The notes under the pieces were generated by a model. It saw nothing but the letters and a program-made list of their open reading frames with translations. It was not told where the DNA came from and did no database searches. Both the position numbers and the translations under genes were made by a program. Shown here one piece after another: positions 1-9,140 of a stretch of DNA of 64,000 nucleotides; position 1 is the stretch's first letter, and each line of letters opens with the position of its first letter. The DNA is from Clostridiales bacterium DTU070 (lineage in GTDB: Bacteria; Bacillota; Clostridia; DSM-8532), in the NCBI GenBank assembly GCA_001513105.1, contig LFSH01000070.1:48410-112409 (forward strand), given 5' to 3'.

Positions 1-1065
1 TATTGTTTCGCCGACATCGGTATGTGATTTGCACAGGTTGGTACTGCCGCTTTCTTCCCACAATTCCCTTTTCATTGCATTTATGATGGTTTCGTTGAAA
101 CTGTCCGCAACCCGGTCATTCCAGTCACAGGAACCACTTCCCGTCGGAACCAGAAGACCGTTGCTTGACTGGGCTGCCCTGTTCTGTGTCCATATCACCA
201 GGTAATGATCAGACGTAAATGCCAGCGTAGATATGCCTATTTCATTATTCATGACAGAGCTTGTTATATCTTTTAGAACCGGTTCGCCATGCTTTCCAGT
301 ATTAACCGGAAAATACTCCTCTGCATTGGCTATTACTGAATTATCCTGGTTTGATTTCAGTTGTCTGCCGCAAATAACATTGGTCAGGAACGTGTCATAA
401 TACGTTCCCTTATGGCAATGGACAGTGTTGTTACCGGACGGTATTATATCCTTTGACAGGCAGAATTTTTTCTCGTTAAAAAAACCCTTGCCGTAAAACC
501 TGGAATTTCTGTACTGCCATTTCAGGAACGGCAGGAGGTTGTCCTTCTCTGCCTTTATAAAGTTTTTAATCAGCTTTTCCTTGTTTTTGGCTTCCTTAAA
601 GACCAGATTATTATTCCTGATATATTCATCAATCCTGGGAGAATTCAGAACATAATTGCTCACATTATGGTTGATTCTGCATTCTATGGATTCATAACCC
701 CACTTTTTATCATAGTCGCTGATATTTACATCCCTGCATTCGATTCTTTCAGGGAATATCTCACCATATCTTAAATCCATGTAATCCTTGATTTCTTCTA
801 TAATATTATAAACTTCGTACAGGAACTTTACAAAAGAACCAAGAAAAACAATAATCAAAAACCAGTTCCGGGATATGTTTTTCAATATCATGCCCCAGTC
901 GCTGAACAAGGCGCCCATAGACGAGATAAAGATAACCAGGTCTATTGCCGTTGTTATTGTTTCCTTCAGATTGACGCGAAACAGGTATATATTGTAATCA
1001 ATATAATTCCTTATAAACGATCTTGAAATACCCCTCACCCCCGTAGTCTGAAACAATGCTTGCAA
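1..1065 (-). CDS. Partial membrane protein with C-terminal Nudix-like box
   Basis: An open frame runs off the left edge, so the C-terminus is missing. Translating the reverse strand gives about 350 residues. Near the N-terminus are two hydrophobic segments (around AIDLVIFISSMGALF and WFLIIVFLGSFVKFL), then a polar middle region. Near the edge is MKRELWEESG, which matches the REx2EExG core of a Nudix box. A Nudix domain hydrolyses nucleoside diphosphate-linked compounds; the substrate cannot be told. No ATG lies at the N-terminus. TTG at 1065 or 1056 and GTG at 1038 are possible starts, and the frame opens at a stop near 1131, so it touches or overlaps the glutaredoxin gene end. I do not recognise the full-length family. 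The Nudix call rests on one motif. Confidence 0.6.
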   Translation of the reverse strand, partial: MQALFQTTGVRGISRSFIRNYIDYNIYLFRVNLKETITTAIDLVIFISSMGALFSDWGMILKNISRNWFLIIVFLGSFVKFLYEVYNIIEEIKDYMDLRYGEIFPERIECRDVNISDYDKKWGYESIECRINHNVSNYVLNSPRIDEYIRNNNLVFKEAKNKEKLIKNFIKAEKDNLLPFLKWQYRNSRFYGKGFFNEKKFCLSKDIIPSGNNTVHCHKGTYYDTFLTNVICGRQLKSNQDNSVIANAEEYFPVNTGKHGEPVLKDITSSVMNNEIGISTLAFTSDHYLVIWTQNRAAQSSNGLLVPTGSGSCDWNDRVADSFNETIINAMKRELWEESGSTNLCKSHTDVGETI

Positions 1066-1081
1066 AGTATTCTGTTTATTT

Positions 1082-1393
1082 TCAGCAGTTTCTTGTTCCT
1101 TTTGAATGTTCTTCCAAAGTACAGGCAGTCACATCTTCGGGGCGGTTTTGAAGTCCCGCATCTTCGGCGTTCAGGCTCACCGTTCCGTCCTCAAGGACAA
1201 AACAGGGAATGCCTATCTGCCCCTTTTCCCTGGCAGGCAAAAACACGTCGGAGTTGTCTCTCAGCCTTATAAACTCTTTCAGAAGGCCGACATGGGATCC
1301 TATATCGATATATTCAAAGTTAGGCCTTCCTTTTATTTGTTCCTTCACATAAGCACAATCCGGACATGTATCCATTCCATAAATCTTTACCAT
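1082..1393 (-). CDS. Glutaredoxin/thioredoxin-fold small protein
   Basis: A 103-residue protein with a CxxC redox pair near the N-terminus (MDTCPDC) and a later cis-proline-type segment (IGIPCFVLEDG), as in glutaredoxin-related proteins. It probably acts in cytoplasmic thiol-disulfide exchange; the partner is unknown. I chose ATG at 1393 because AGAGG sits 7 bases upstream. The in-frame ATG at 1408 has no such site. The 3' end runs into the upstream part of the membrane-Nudix frame in another phase, so the two may be co-transcribed. Confidence 0.75.
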   Translation of the reverse strand: MVKIYGMDTCPDCAYVKEQIKGRPNFEYIDIGSHVGLLKEFIRLRDNSDVFLPAREKGQIGIPCFVLEDGTVSLNAEDAGLQNRPEDVTACTLEEHSKGTRNC

Positions 1394-1589
1394 GATACTG
1401 CCTCTCATACAGCTTTGGTCTTTTTGATTATTAATTATATCACAACCGGTATCAGTGCCTGCAAGAAGGCATTACCTAAACTTATTTTTCCCGGGCCGGC
1501 ATAACCGGATAAAACTCGCGCCATGCAAAAAATTAAAACCATTCGCAGCCGGCAGACAATGATCCGGATTATATCCTTAAAATCATCGT

Positions 1590-1658
1590 TTACGCGTCTG
1601 TAAGTATCCTTGCACAGCTTCCGGTATCCTCAGCAGACAAATTCCTGATATTAAGCAT
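1590..1658 (-). CDS. 22-codon ORF with good SD, possible gene remnant
   Basis: Between cheB and the glutaredoxin gene, ATG at 1658 is preceded by GGGAGG with 8-base spacing. It opens a short frame, MLNIRNLSAEDTGSCARILT plus two residues and a stop. The beginning looks like the start of a GNAT acetyltransferase, and similar residues continue in another frame after the stop, so this may be the decayed 5' end of a lost gene. It could also be chance. The rest of the interval 1409-1706 shows nothing I can name. Confidence 0.2.
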   Translation of the reverse strand: MLNIRNLSAEDTGSCARILTDA

Positions 1659-1706
1659 ACATCCTGCCTCCCGAAAGCAACTGTCTGCTGTTATCTCAAA
1701 AACGGT

Positions 1707-2732
1707 TCACTTCAGTATTTCCATTATAGCAAGTGCTATCCTGTCCAATGGAAGCTGCTTAACGACCGCACCGACATTATACGCCGCTTTTGGCATACCG
1801 TATATCACCGATGTTTTTTCATCCTGGCCGACAGTAAAGGCCCCTTTTCTTTTCATTGCAAGAAGCCCCTTGGCCCCGTCATAGCCCATTCCTGTAAGGA
1901 TAACCCCAATGGCGTCCTTCCCGGCTTCCCTCGCAACCGATTCAAACAGGACATCCACTGACGGGCAGTGCCCGTTTACCTTTTCACCGGCAAAACATTC
2001 CACCTTATACCTGTCAGAAACCTTCCTGATTCGCATATGCCTGTCTCCCGGGGCTATAAGCACCCTGCCCTGTTCAACATAGTCCCCTGTCTCCGCTTCC
2101 TTAACACTCAGATTGGTAGTGGCATCCAGTCTTTCGGCAAAGATCCTTGAAAAAACGGGCGGAATATGCTGAACAACCACCACTCCGGGTATTTCAGAAG
2201 GCATATCCTTCAGTATTTTTGCTATCGCCTCGGTTCCTCCCGTGGAAGCTCCTATTGCTATTATTCTGCCTGAATCAAAATTTCCGTATGATATATTGGT
2301 ATGTGTACTGCTTTTTGCCGCATGCAGCGTTACTTTTGCAGTTGACGCAATCTTGATCTTTTCAATCAAATCATTGATAAAATGTTCCACGCTGTTTATT
2401 TCATTCATATCCGGCTTCACAACAAAATCAACAGCGCCGGCATTCATTGCTTCAAAAACGGTATGGCTTATGGAGCTTACAACAATAACAGGTATCGGAT
2501 ACTGCGGAATAAGCCTGCGGATGAATTCTATGCCGTTCATCTTCGGCATTTCCACATCACATGTTATAACATCAGGCTTGTACTGCAGAATTTTATCCCA
2601 TGCATCATATGGGTCCTTTGCAGTAGCCACAACCTTTATCTTAGGTTCAGATGAGATTCCCAACAGTAATAATTCCCTGAACAAAATACTGTCGTCAACC
2701 ACCAGGACCTTAATTGCATTGTCACTTTCCAC
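1707..2732 (-). CDS. cheB: Chemotaxis response regulator protein-glutamate methylesterase CheB
   Basis: This 341-residue protein has the full CheB layout. An N-terminal receiver domain spans about residues 7-125, with acidic residues VVDD and phosphoacceptor Asp near 59 in TCDVEMPKMNG. The methylesterase domain spans about 155-340, with catalytic Ser near 163 (GASTGG), His near 189 (VVQHIP) and Asp near 285 (GMGYDG). CheB demethylates or deamidates receptor glutamates in the chemotaxis adaptation system. The start is GTG at 2732, with GGAGG 7 bases upstream. It lies just downstream of the broken cheR and cheA, so it is intact but isolated from a working signalling set here. Confidence 0.95.
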   Translation of the reverse strand: MESDNAIKVLVVDDSILFRELLLLGISSEPKIKVVATAKDPYDAWDKILQYKPDVITCDVEMPKMNGIEFIRRLIPQYPIPVIVVSSISHTVFEAMNAGAVDFVVKPDMNEINSVEHFINDLIEKIKIASTAKVTLHAAKSSTHTNISYGNFDSGRIIAIGASTGGTEAIAKILKDMPSEIPGVVVVQHIPPVFSRIFAERLDATTNLSVKEAETGDYVEQGRVLIAPGDRHMRIRKVSDRYKVECFAGEKVNGHCPSVDVLFESVAREAGKDAIGVILTGMGYDGAKGLLAMKRKGAFTVGQDEKTSVIYGMPKAAYNVGAVVKQLPLDRIALAIMEILK

Positions 2733-2765
2733 CGGATTTCCTCCTGATCCCCGACCTTAAAAAAT

Positions 2766-3152
2766 TCATACCTTTCTGTAAATTCCAGGCATTATGTACC
2801 GGAAATTTGTCAGGTCACGGGGTATGGACTCGGTATGCCCGATAAACAGATACCCTCCGTATTCCATAAAGTCATAGAATTTTTTAATAAGGTCAATCTT
2901 TGTCTCATGCTTGAAATATATCATAACATTACGACAAAAAATAGTATGAAATTTCTGACGGAAGGGAAACACCTTTTCCATAAGGTTGAACTTCCTGAAA
3001 ATAATCTCCTTTTTCAACTCAGGATTTATAATGTATTTTCCGTTATCAAGTTTCTGAAAATAGTTAAGTCTCCACCTCGCCGGCAGCGAGTCTACCTCAT
3101 CTTTGCCGTACATCCCGTTCATTGCTTCATTAAGTACCTTTTCCGAGATGTA
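2766..3152 (-). pseudogene. cheR: 3' fragment of chemotaxis methyltransferase CheR
   Basis: Only the C-terminal half of CheR remains. Reading back in frame gives ISEKVLNEAMNGMYG, which aligns with the CheR segment following the SAM-binding Asp, then IFCRNVMIYF and GYLFIGHTESIP. The N-terminal helical domain and the glycine-rich SAM motif are absent. The first usable ATG (3122) overlaps the cheA stop, so a 118-residue fragment could be translated by coupling. It cannot bind SAM like an intact enzyme. A complete CheR lies at 53695-54495, where the same motifs can be compared. The loss looks like one deletion removing the 3' part of cheA and the 5' part of cheR. Confidence 0.85.
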
Positions 3153-4870
3153 GGTATGGTAAAGATTGATCTGCCAACCTGCAGATTCATGCCGTCGATA
3201 ATGGCCAATGTGAGCGGGATTTTAAGTGTTATCTGAGTTCCACTGCCGTTTTCGCTGTCGATCGATATACTTCCTCCGATGGATTCAATATTCTTTACCA
3301 CAACATCCATTCCTACACCGCGGCCGGAGAATTCGGTTACACTATCAGAGGTTGAAAAGCCGGGCATCAGTATCAGTTTGTAAACTTCGGAATCAGACAT
3401 GTCTTCTTCATTTTTGGTGACGAGATTTTTTGCCCTGGCTTTTTCCAGTATTTTATCCCTGCTTAAACCCCTTCCGTCATCCCTGACGTTAATATGTACA
3501 TCGCTTCCGGCATTTTTGGCCTCAAGGGTTATTTTCCCTTCCTTCGGTTTCCCTGCCAAAAGCCGTTCTTCTGCGGTTTCTATACCATGATCCACAGCAT
3601 TTCTGACCAGGTGCATCAACGGATCGGAAATATGCTCTATAACATTCTTGTCTACCTCTGTTTCTTCACCTATAATTTCCAGTTGAGCCTCCTTGTTCAG
3701 CTTTTTGCACATATCCCTGACGATACGCTTCATTCTCTGGAATGTGGCGGACAACGGCACCATTCTTACCGACATTACCATGTCCTGTATCTCGCTGGTT
3801 ATTTTACTGAGCTGGTTTGCAGCCTTATTGAAGTTGTCAAGCTCCAGTCCCTCCAAATCAGGATTCTGCAGAACCATTGCCTCCGCTATAACCATTTCCC
3901 CTACCAGTTCCATCAGCCTGTCCAGTTTCGCAACACTGACACTTATAATGCTTTGCTTCTGAATAGCACTATGACGCTCGGCACCATACCTGCCTTTATT
4001 CTCCGCAGACCCCTCCCCTGGTGCGGCAGAGACCGTTTTATCATGCCGAACGGCAGCACCCGCCTTTTCCGGCTCTATGCCATTCTCTGCGTCCTGCACG
4101 GATATATCCGGAGAATCAGCAGTCACTTCGGCTGGAAATCCCATCGAATATGTTTCTTCATCAATTTCGGCCAATTCCAGTTTCTTCAGGAAAATAGTCT
4201 CCAACAGACGGTCTTCAATTTCATCCTGCGTTTTATCTGTTTTTATATATATATGAAAGCCATCGCGGCGGATTATTTCAACACTCCCGGGATCCACTTC
4301 GATGTTCCGGGGATGATATATCATTTCAATTGCTGCCTTCTTCAGGTTATGGATTACCGCAAAGGCCCTTACATTCTCCATTTCGCAGCCTTCCTGAAAG
4401 TGTATTACAGCACTGAATATCCTGACCTTTGCCTTGTCCTGTTGCTCACTTTCTTCGCCGGTATTGCTCATTAATGATGAAAGAAAGTCTTTCACCCTGT
4501 TCACCAGTCCGGCTGCATTGCCGTCAGCCTTATCATTGTTCCTGATTTTTTCCAGCTCTATTTTGATAAAGTCAATGCAGTCAAGAATCAAGTCATTCAA
4601 GTCGGAAAAAGAGTATTTCGTTTTGCTTCCCTGGCGCAAATATGAAAAAAGATCCTCAATTGCATGGGTCAGTGCGGATATTTCGCCGTATCTCATCATT
4701 GTCGAGGATCCCTTGATGGTATGCATGATTCTGAATATTTCGTTTATGGTTTCTTCCGAATAATTCAATTCGGCTTCGCTCATTAAAATAACCTGCTCAA
4801 GCTGTTCCAGCAGCTGAGAGGTTTCAAAGATAAACATTTCCAGCAGCGCATCATTAATACTATCTGACAT
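3119..4870 (-). CDS. cheA: Chemotaxis histidine kinase CheA, truncated in CheW-like domain
   Basis: About 583 residues from ATG at 4870; a TTG 7 codons earlier has no ribosome site. In order it has an HPt domain with phospho-His in MHTIKGSS, a P2-like region, the dimerisation helices (VAKLDRLMELVGEMVIAE), and a HATPase with N box HLVRNAVDHGIE, G1 DDGRGLS and G2 GRGVGMDVV. The C-terminal CheW-like regulatory domain, normally about 140 residues, stops after IFTIPT and continues out of frame as SRKRYLMKQ. Without that domain CheA should not couple to receptors and CheW, so the protein is probably non-functional in chemotaxis even though the kinase core is intact. Confidence 0.9.
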   Translation of the reverse strand: MSDSINDALLEMFIFETSQLLEQLEQVILMSEAELNYSEETINEIFRIMHTIKGSSTMMRYGEISALTHAIEDLFSYLRQGSKTKYSFSDLNDLILDCIDFIKIELEKIRNNDKADGNAAGLVNRVKDFLSSLMSNTGEESEQQDKAKVRIFSAVIHFQEGCEMENVRAFAVIHNLKKAAIEMIYHPRNIEVDPGSVEIIRRDGFHIYIKTDKTQDEIEDRLLETIFLKKLELAEIDEETYSMGFPAEVTADSPDISVQDAENGIEPEKAGAAVRHDKTVSAAPGEGSAENKGRYGAERHSAIQKQSIISVSVAKLDRLMELVGEMVIAEAMVLQNPDLEGLELDNFNKAANQLSKITSEIQDMVMSVRMVPLSATFQRMKRIVRDMCKKLNKEAQLEIIGEETEVDKNVIEHISDPLMHLVRNAVDHGIETAEERLLAGKPKEGKITLEAKNAGSDVHINVRDDGRGLSRDKILEKARAKNLVTKNEEDMSDSEVYKLILMPGFSTSDSVTEFSGRGVGMDVVVKNIESIGGSISIDSENGSGTQITLKIPLTLAIIDGMNLQVGRSIFTIPTSRKRYLMKQ

Positions 4871-5183
4871 ATTTTTAGTCTGTCCGGGCAATATGCAAAA
4901 AGTATTAAGAGCCTTCCCCGCATGACATTCATGTCAGCATCCTGTTACCCTGGAAAAAACTCTTATACTTATGATATCCCTTTCAGTTACCTCCCTTCAC
5001 ATGATGACATGATTTATATATAAATAGCACTAATTGAAGGCAACGTTATGCCGGTTCTGAAGCATCTTCGTATACGGAATAAACATAATTCTGCTGCCAA
5101 TACTTTTCAACATATAAACCACGGTGCGGTATTTCGCCTGGTAAACGGCCGCTATACCCGGGGATATACTATTTTCCCCTTCA
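4871..5183 (-). other. Intergenic leader upstream of the che remnant
   Basis: No gene is visible. Besides the promoter described separately, a strong Shine-Dalgarno-like GGGAGG lies around 4990-4996 on the minus strand, but no start codon follows at a usable distance. This may be the remains of a first gene of the operon that was deleted. Confidence 0.4.
5015..5043 (-). promoter_or_regulatory. Candidate sigma-A-type promoter for cheA
   Basis: On the minus strand TTGCCT (5043-5038) is followed after 17 bases by TATATA (5020-5015), close to consensus in both boxes and spacing. It points toward cheA, about 140 bases downstream. Sequence inspection only. Confidence 0.4.
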
Positions 5184-5953
5184 TTATTTTTTATCGGCAA
5201 TAATCAGGAATCTGTGACATGTAAAATCAATATAGCCAGTATTATTAATAATTTTGTCTATATCCTTCAGCTTTTCATAGTATTTTTCAACCGTAAAATC
5301 CGGCACCTGCCATGGTGTTGACTTTAAGTAATAAACAATCGCGCCGATTTCATAAAACCTTGTTTTTATTATGTCTTCCTTCTGCCCGGTTATTTTCAGG
5401 CCCGCTTCCACTAATTCCTTACGGCTGCTTCCAGGTTCCAGTCATTAAACCGGCTATCAGCGGCACCTAAGAACTCATTGATTTCTTTATTGTTTAAGCC
5501 GCCGACCTGCTGTGTTATAAAGGTTCCATGCTTTTTCAGGATTCGGCTGACTTCCTTCACAGAATAGGATTCATGCCTGTTAATTATCAAATCAAAGGTC
5601 TCATCACAGAATGGAATGGAATCATCATCCTCAACTTTGCATACTTTTATCCCGAGAGGCTACAGCCTGTTCCGTGCAACGGGAATATTGGGCTCATACC
5701 CTTCGGTTGCGCATGTGTTTGCAGGCAACGGACTTAATGAAGACAAAAATTCTCCGCCGCCCGTTCCCATATCCAGCATTGAAGACGAGCCGGGCAGCCT
5801 AATTTGCACTTTATTTCTGTAATTCCAGCTTGATGGAAACTCCCTCATCCTTCCGGTCGATTCTATGTAAGAAAAATCCCATCCTTCAAACTTCTGATTT
5901 GCCTCGTTTATTAAGTATCCAAACAGTTCATCGTCCGTTAATGCTTTTTTCAT
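5184..5953 (-). pseudogene. Broken SAM-dependent methyltransferase
   Basis: A class I methyltransferase split by two lesions. The first 97 residues carry SAM motif I (MLDMGTGGGEFL). An in-frame TAG at 5660-5662 follows, and the same frame then continues with LGIKVCKVEDDDSIPF and ETFDLIINRHESY, as expected after motif I. Near 5424 the frame changes: the open frame meets a stop after EAAV, while the adjacent frame continues as KELVEAGLKITGQ to a natural end at 5184. One missing A in an A run would explain the shift. It has nonsense plus frameshift, so it is almost certainly not functional unless the read is wrong. Its substrate is unknown. Confidence 0.8.
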
Positions 5954-6083
5954 CAGAAAATCCTCTCTTCTTATCTATGTTATAACTGCTGCTTCTCCAT
6001 ATTGTACCACAATCTCCTTATCTGCTGTTCATAAACAGGAAAGACCAAATCTGCCCAATGGCCAAAAGCTGATACAGCCCTTT

Positions 6084-7117
6084 TCAGTAATTTACGCATC
6101 CTGGCATCCATCCGGATTCAAAGCCGTTAAATTCAGCGCACCTGTACATCTCAATAATTTTACCGGGGCGATATACTTTATATTCCCTGTTAACTATATA
6201 AATATTGTCACGCCGGGACACAATATAATCATTCTGTTCAAGCAGTTTTCCTATATATCTTCTGTCCGCAAGTCTGTCACTTTTGCTGTTATTGCACTTC
6301 CTGCAGCTTAACACGAAGTTCCATAGTTTATCATCTCTCACAAAGACCCAGGGTATGAAATGGTCCACTTCCATGGCAGTCCTTAGCGGATGCCCGCAAT
6401 AAAAGCAGTTATGCCTGCTGAAAACATCATATAACAAGTTCCTGTAAACAGTAAGGTTACTTCTTTTAGTAGCGTAATCAAGTTTTTCGGCCAGGGAGTG
6501 GGAATCCTCTTCCCTGTTAACTCTCTCAAGAAACTTAATCCATTCATAATGATTAAGTTTCAAAAGAATATTCTTATACTTTTGAAAGAAACTCAGAACA
6601 TCCGGATGCAGTTTCAGTATCTCACAACCCAGGATAAAAGTATAAAAAGTTCCGTCGGTATCGCCGTAGATTGCTCCAATAACATATCTTTTGCATTCTT
6701 TCTTGACTTCAATAATAATCTTAGTTTTTATATTTTCATTTATTGCCTCAAAACTCATCTGATCGGATAAGACGGGATATTGCCTCATGAATGAATCAAA
6801 TATTATCTCAACGCTTGTTTTGCCCTTTGGATTGCTTAATCCTGCATCGCCCTGTTTCAGTTTATACCTTACGGTCAGGTACCAGTATATTTCCGCAAAC
6901 TTCTCATAGATTTGGTCATAACTTAAGTACCCTTCTTCATCAACGTTAATATGTTTTCCAGGAGGGATTTGATAAAGCAGTATTTATAACTTGTTCTGTT
7001 AGCAGATTTTGTAGAAAATATATGATTGAACTTTGCCCATATTTCATCTTCGCTCAGGCATTCTTTCGTCCATTCTCCTCTTCTCAGTTTCCAGCCTTCC
7101 ATATTGCTGAACCTCAC
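6084..7117 (-). pseudogene. Frameshifted HNH endonuclease-family protein
   Basis: The C-terminal part has a clear HNH nuclease core: CFYCGHPL, then MEVDHFIPWVF, then CRKCNNSKSDR, where His and paired Cys residues would bind metals and cut DNA. An upstream fragment starting near 7117 (or ATG at 7102) reads MEGWKLRRGEW through SLLENI, and then the frame shifts near 6950. The next frame continues NVDEEGYLSYDQIYEKF and runs without a break into the HNH part. ATG at 6788 could give a 234-residue product, but the N-terminal part would be separate. There is no restriction methyltransferase beside it apart from the broken gene downstream, whose type is unclear. Confidence 0.75.
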
Positions 7118-7225
7118 ATACCACTATCACAATAACTCTCATAATAATTTTCGACAAATTTTTACATCTTGTTTACAGAATATGATTACACTTAGCAACA
7201 ATTGGTTCAATCAATCACAAAGAAA

Positions 7226-7245
7226 GGCTGCCTTTTTACGCAGCC
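7226..7245 (-). terminator. Intrinsic terminator after the TPR gene
   Basis: GGCTGC and GCAGCC form a 6-bp stem with an 8-base loop. On the minus strand it is followed by TTTCTTTG. It lies about 80 bases beyond the TPR gene stop. Confidence 0.55.
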
Positions 7246-7323
7246 CGGAAAGAATGCCTTTATCAAATCAATTCCGGCATCACATTAACTGGAAACACAA
7301 TGAGAACACTCATATCTGAACAT

Positions 7324-9096
7324 TTACGATACCATCAGGGATATATAGCCTTCATGCCTGTATAACGTTTTGAAGTCGGTGTCGTTTTTTATCCTGGACC
7401 GGTAAGATGGATCGTTTTCAAGGACCTTTTTCAGGAGATCCACTGCAAGGTCCTTTTCGCCCATATGGGCATATACTTTCGACAAGCCGTAATAGAGTTC
7501 CGCATCATCCGGATAGCTTGAAAGAGAGGTTTTGTATATCTGCATTGCCTTTGTATACTGACGGAGCTTTATAAGAACGGCAGTATAATTGTATATCAGT
7601 GCCTGATCACGGTTATTCAGTTCGTATGCCTTTTCAAAGGAAAGTACTGCGTCTTCGAGCCTTCTTGACATTTCAAGTACAATACCGCGGTTGAAGTAAA
7701 GCTGGTAGGACCTTTCATGGATTTTAATGCCCCGGTCAAAAACCTGGACGGCTTCGCGGTATCTCCCAAGCTGCCCCAATAACACGCCCAGGTAGTTATA
7801 TGCATCCTCCATCTGCTCATCGCCTTCGAGGGATTTGTACAGGTAACGCACAGCACGTTCCCTGTCGCCCATTTCATCGAGCAGGGTTGCGGCGTTGTAC
7901 AGCAGCATGCTGCTGTCCGGGTTTACTGATATGCCTTTCTCATATGTCCGCAGTGCATCTTCGTTATGCTTCCGTTCGCGCTGCGACAGTGCAAGGTGGT
8001 AATAGTTCAAAGGTTCGTTTGGTTCTGCTTCCGTCAATATTTCAAAACATTCCACGGCCTTATCAAATGCTTTTTCTTTCAGGGCAGCTATCCCTTTATA
8101 TTTCAGCGCTTCAACCTGCTTTATATCAGGTGCTGTAATTTCATCCAGTACTTCAAGTGCTTTCTGAATTTCACCGTGCTTGTAGTAGAGGCTGCCAAGG
8201 ACCACACGCAGCAGATTGTCTCTCAAATCGAGACGCCCTTTTTCGAGGTACTCGATGGCCTTATCCTCCATGCCTGTTGCCAGGAAAGCCCTTGCAATAT
8301 TTTTATATGCAACCGTCAGGTCGGGTTTTATTTCCAGGACTTTTTCAAAGCACCTGATTGCCTGCTCGAACCTGCCCAGGTAATAAAGAGCGTAACCGAG
8401 ACTAAACAGGATCATAGCCTCTGCCTGCTCGGGTGTTAATTCCTTATTACTGTCAGGATCAGGCTGATATTTTTTCAGTAATGCCCTGGCCCTGTCCAAT
8501 ATTTTGTACGCTTCACGGTATTTTCCTATGAAGCAGTTCAGGTAGCCCGCATTGTATGCCACCAGGACAGACCCGGGAAAAACCGACAAAAGGAACCTGT
8601 ACTGCTGAGCAGCGGAATTATATCGCTGCATTTTGATCAATTTATGGGTAAGTACCAGCTGCCTTTTAATATTTCTTGATACTTCCCTGTCCTGGATATT
8701 CAGTGACTTAAAAACCGTGAGGGCATCAATTTCGCCCTTGTAGAGTTCTGCATTTCCAATGAAATAATCATATTTAAGCTCTTTTGTATCCTTTTTCGGC
8801 CTCGGGTCAATAAGTTGAATGTCGATACCTTTTTCCTTCCTTTTCCGAATCACTCTTGCATGATCATAAATAACAACTGCGGACGGAAGTATAACACCGC
8901 CAATGATTATTGAAAGTTCAACTTCGGGGATTGTCAGGACATTTTCAAAAAGAGAGAATACAACCACCGTAGCTGTAAGAAACTGCAGCAGCAGTATAAA
9001 TGCCGGGATTACTCCTGGCCTTTTTACAAAACGGTGCATCATATAAATAGTCAGAAAAGATACAACAACTGCAACAAAAATCAACGGTACATTCAT
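7324..9096 (-). CDS. Membrane-anchored tetratricopeptide repeat protein
   Basis: 590 residues. Three hydrophobic segments occupy roughly the first 85 residues (for example PLIFVAVVVSFLTIYMM and LSIIIGGVILPSAVVIY), followed by a basic stretch (RKRKEKG) and a long array of about ten TPR units from residue 145 to the end. Typical signatures are ALYYLGRFEQAIRCFEKVLE and IKPDLTVAYKNIARAFLATG. TPR arrays bind other proteins; the partner is unknown. The basic stretch after the last membrane segment suggests the repeats face the cytoplasm. ATG at 9096 has GGAGG upstream. It lies 44 bases after ftsK/spoIIIE, so the two may be in one operon. Confidence 0.8.
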   Translation of the reverse strand: MNVPLIFVAVVVSFLTIYMMHRFVKRPGVIPAFILLLQFLTATVVVFSLFENVLTIPEVELSIIIGGVILPSAVVIYDHARVIRKRKEKGIDIQLIDPRPKKDTKELKYDYFIGNAELYKGEIDALTVFKSLNIQDREVSRNIKRQLVLTHKLIKMQRYNSAAQQYRFLLSVFPGSVLVAYNAGYLNCFIGKYREAYKILDRARALLKKYQPDPDSNKELTPEQAEAMILFSLGYALYYLGRFEQAIRCFEKVLEIKPDLTVAYKNIARAFLATGMEDKAIEYLEKGRLDLRDNLLRVVLGSLYYKHGEIQKALEVLDEITAPDIKQVEALKYKGIAALKEKAFDKAVECFEILTEAEPNEPLNYYHLALSQRERKHNEDALRTYEKGISVNPDSSMLLYNAATLLDEMGDRERAVRYLYKSLEGDEQMEDAYNYLGVLLGQLGRYREAVQVFDRGIKIHERSYQLYFNRGIVLEMSRRLEDAVLSFEKAYELNNRDQALIYNYTAVLIKLRQYTKAMQIYKTSLSSYPDDAELYYGLSKVYAHMGEKDLAVDLLKKVLENDPSYRSRIKNDTDFKTLYRHEGYISLMVS

Positions 9097-9140
9097 TACG
9101 TATCCTCCGGCATAAATTTACGGGTTAACAAGGCAACCGG

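Noticed and set aside
5660..5662. TAG as a recoded pyrrolysine codon in the methyltransferase
   Set aside because: The protein does not look like a methylamine methyltransferase, a second lesion follows, and no pyl gene is seen.
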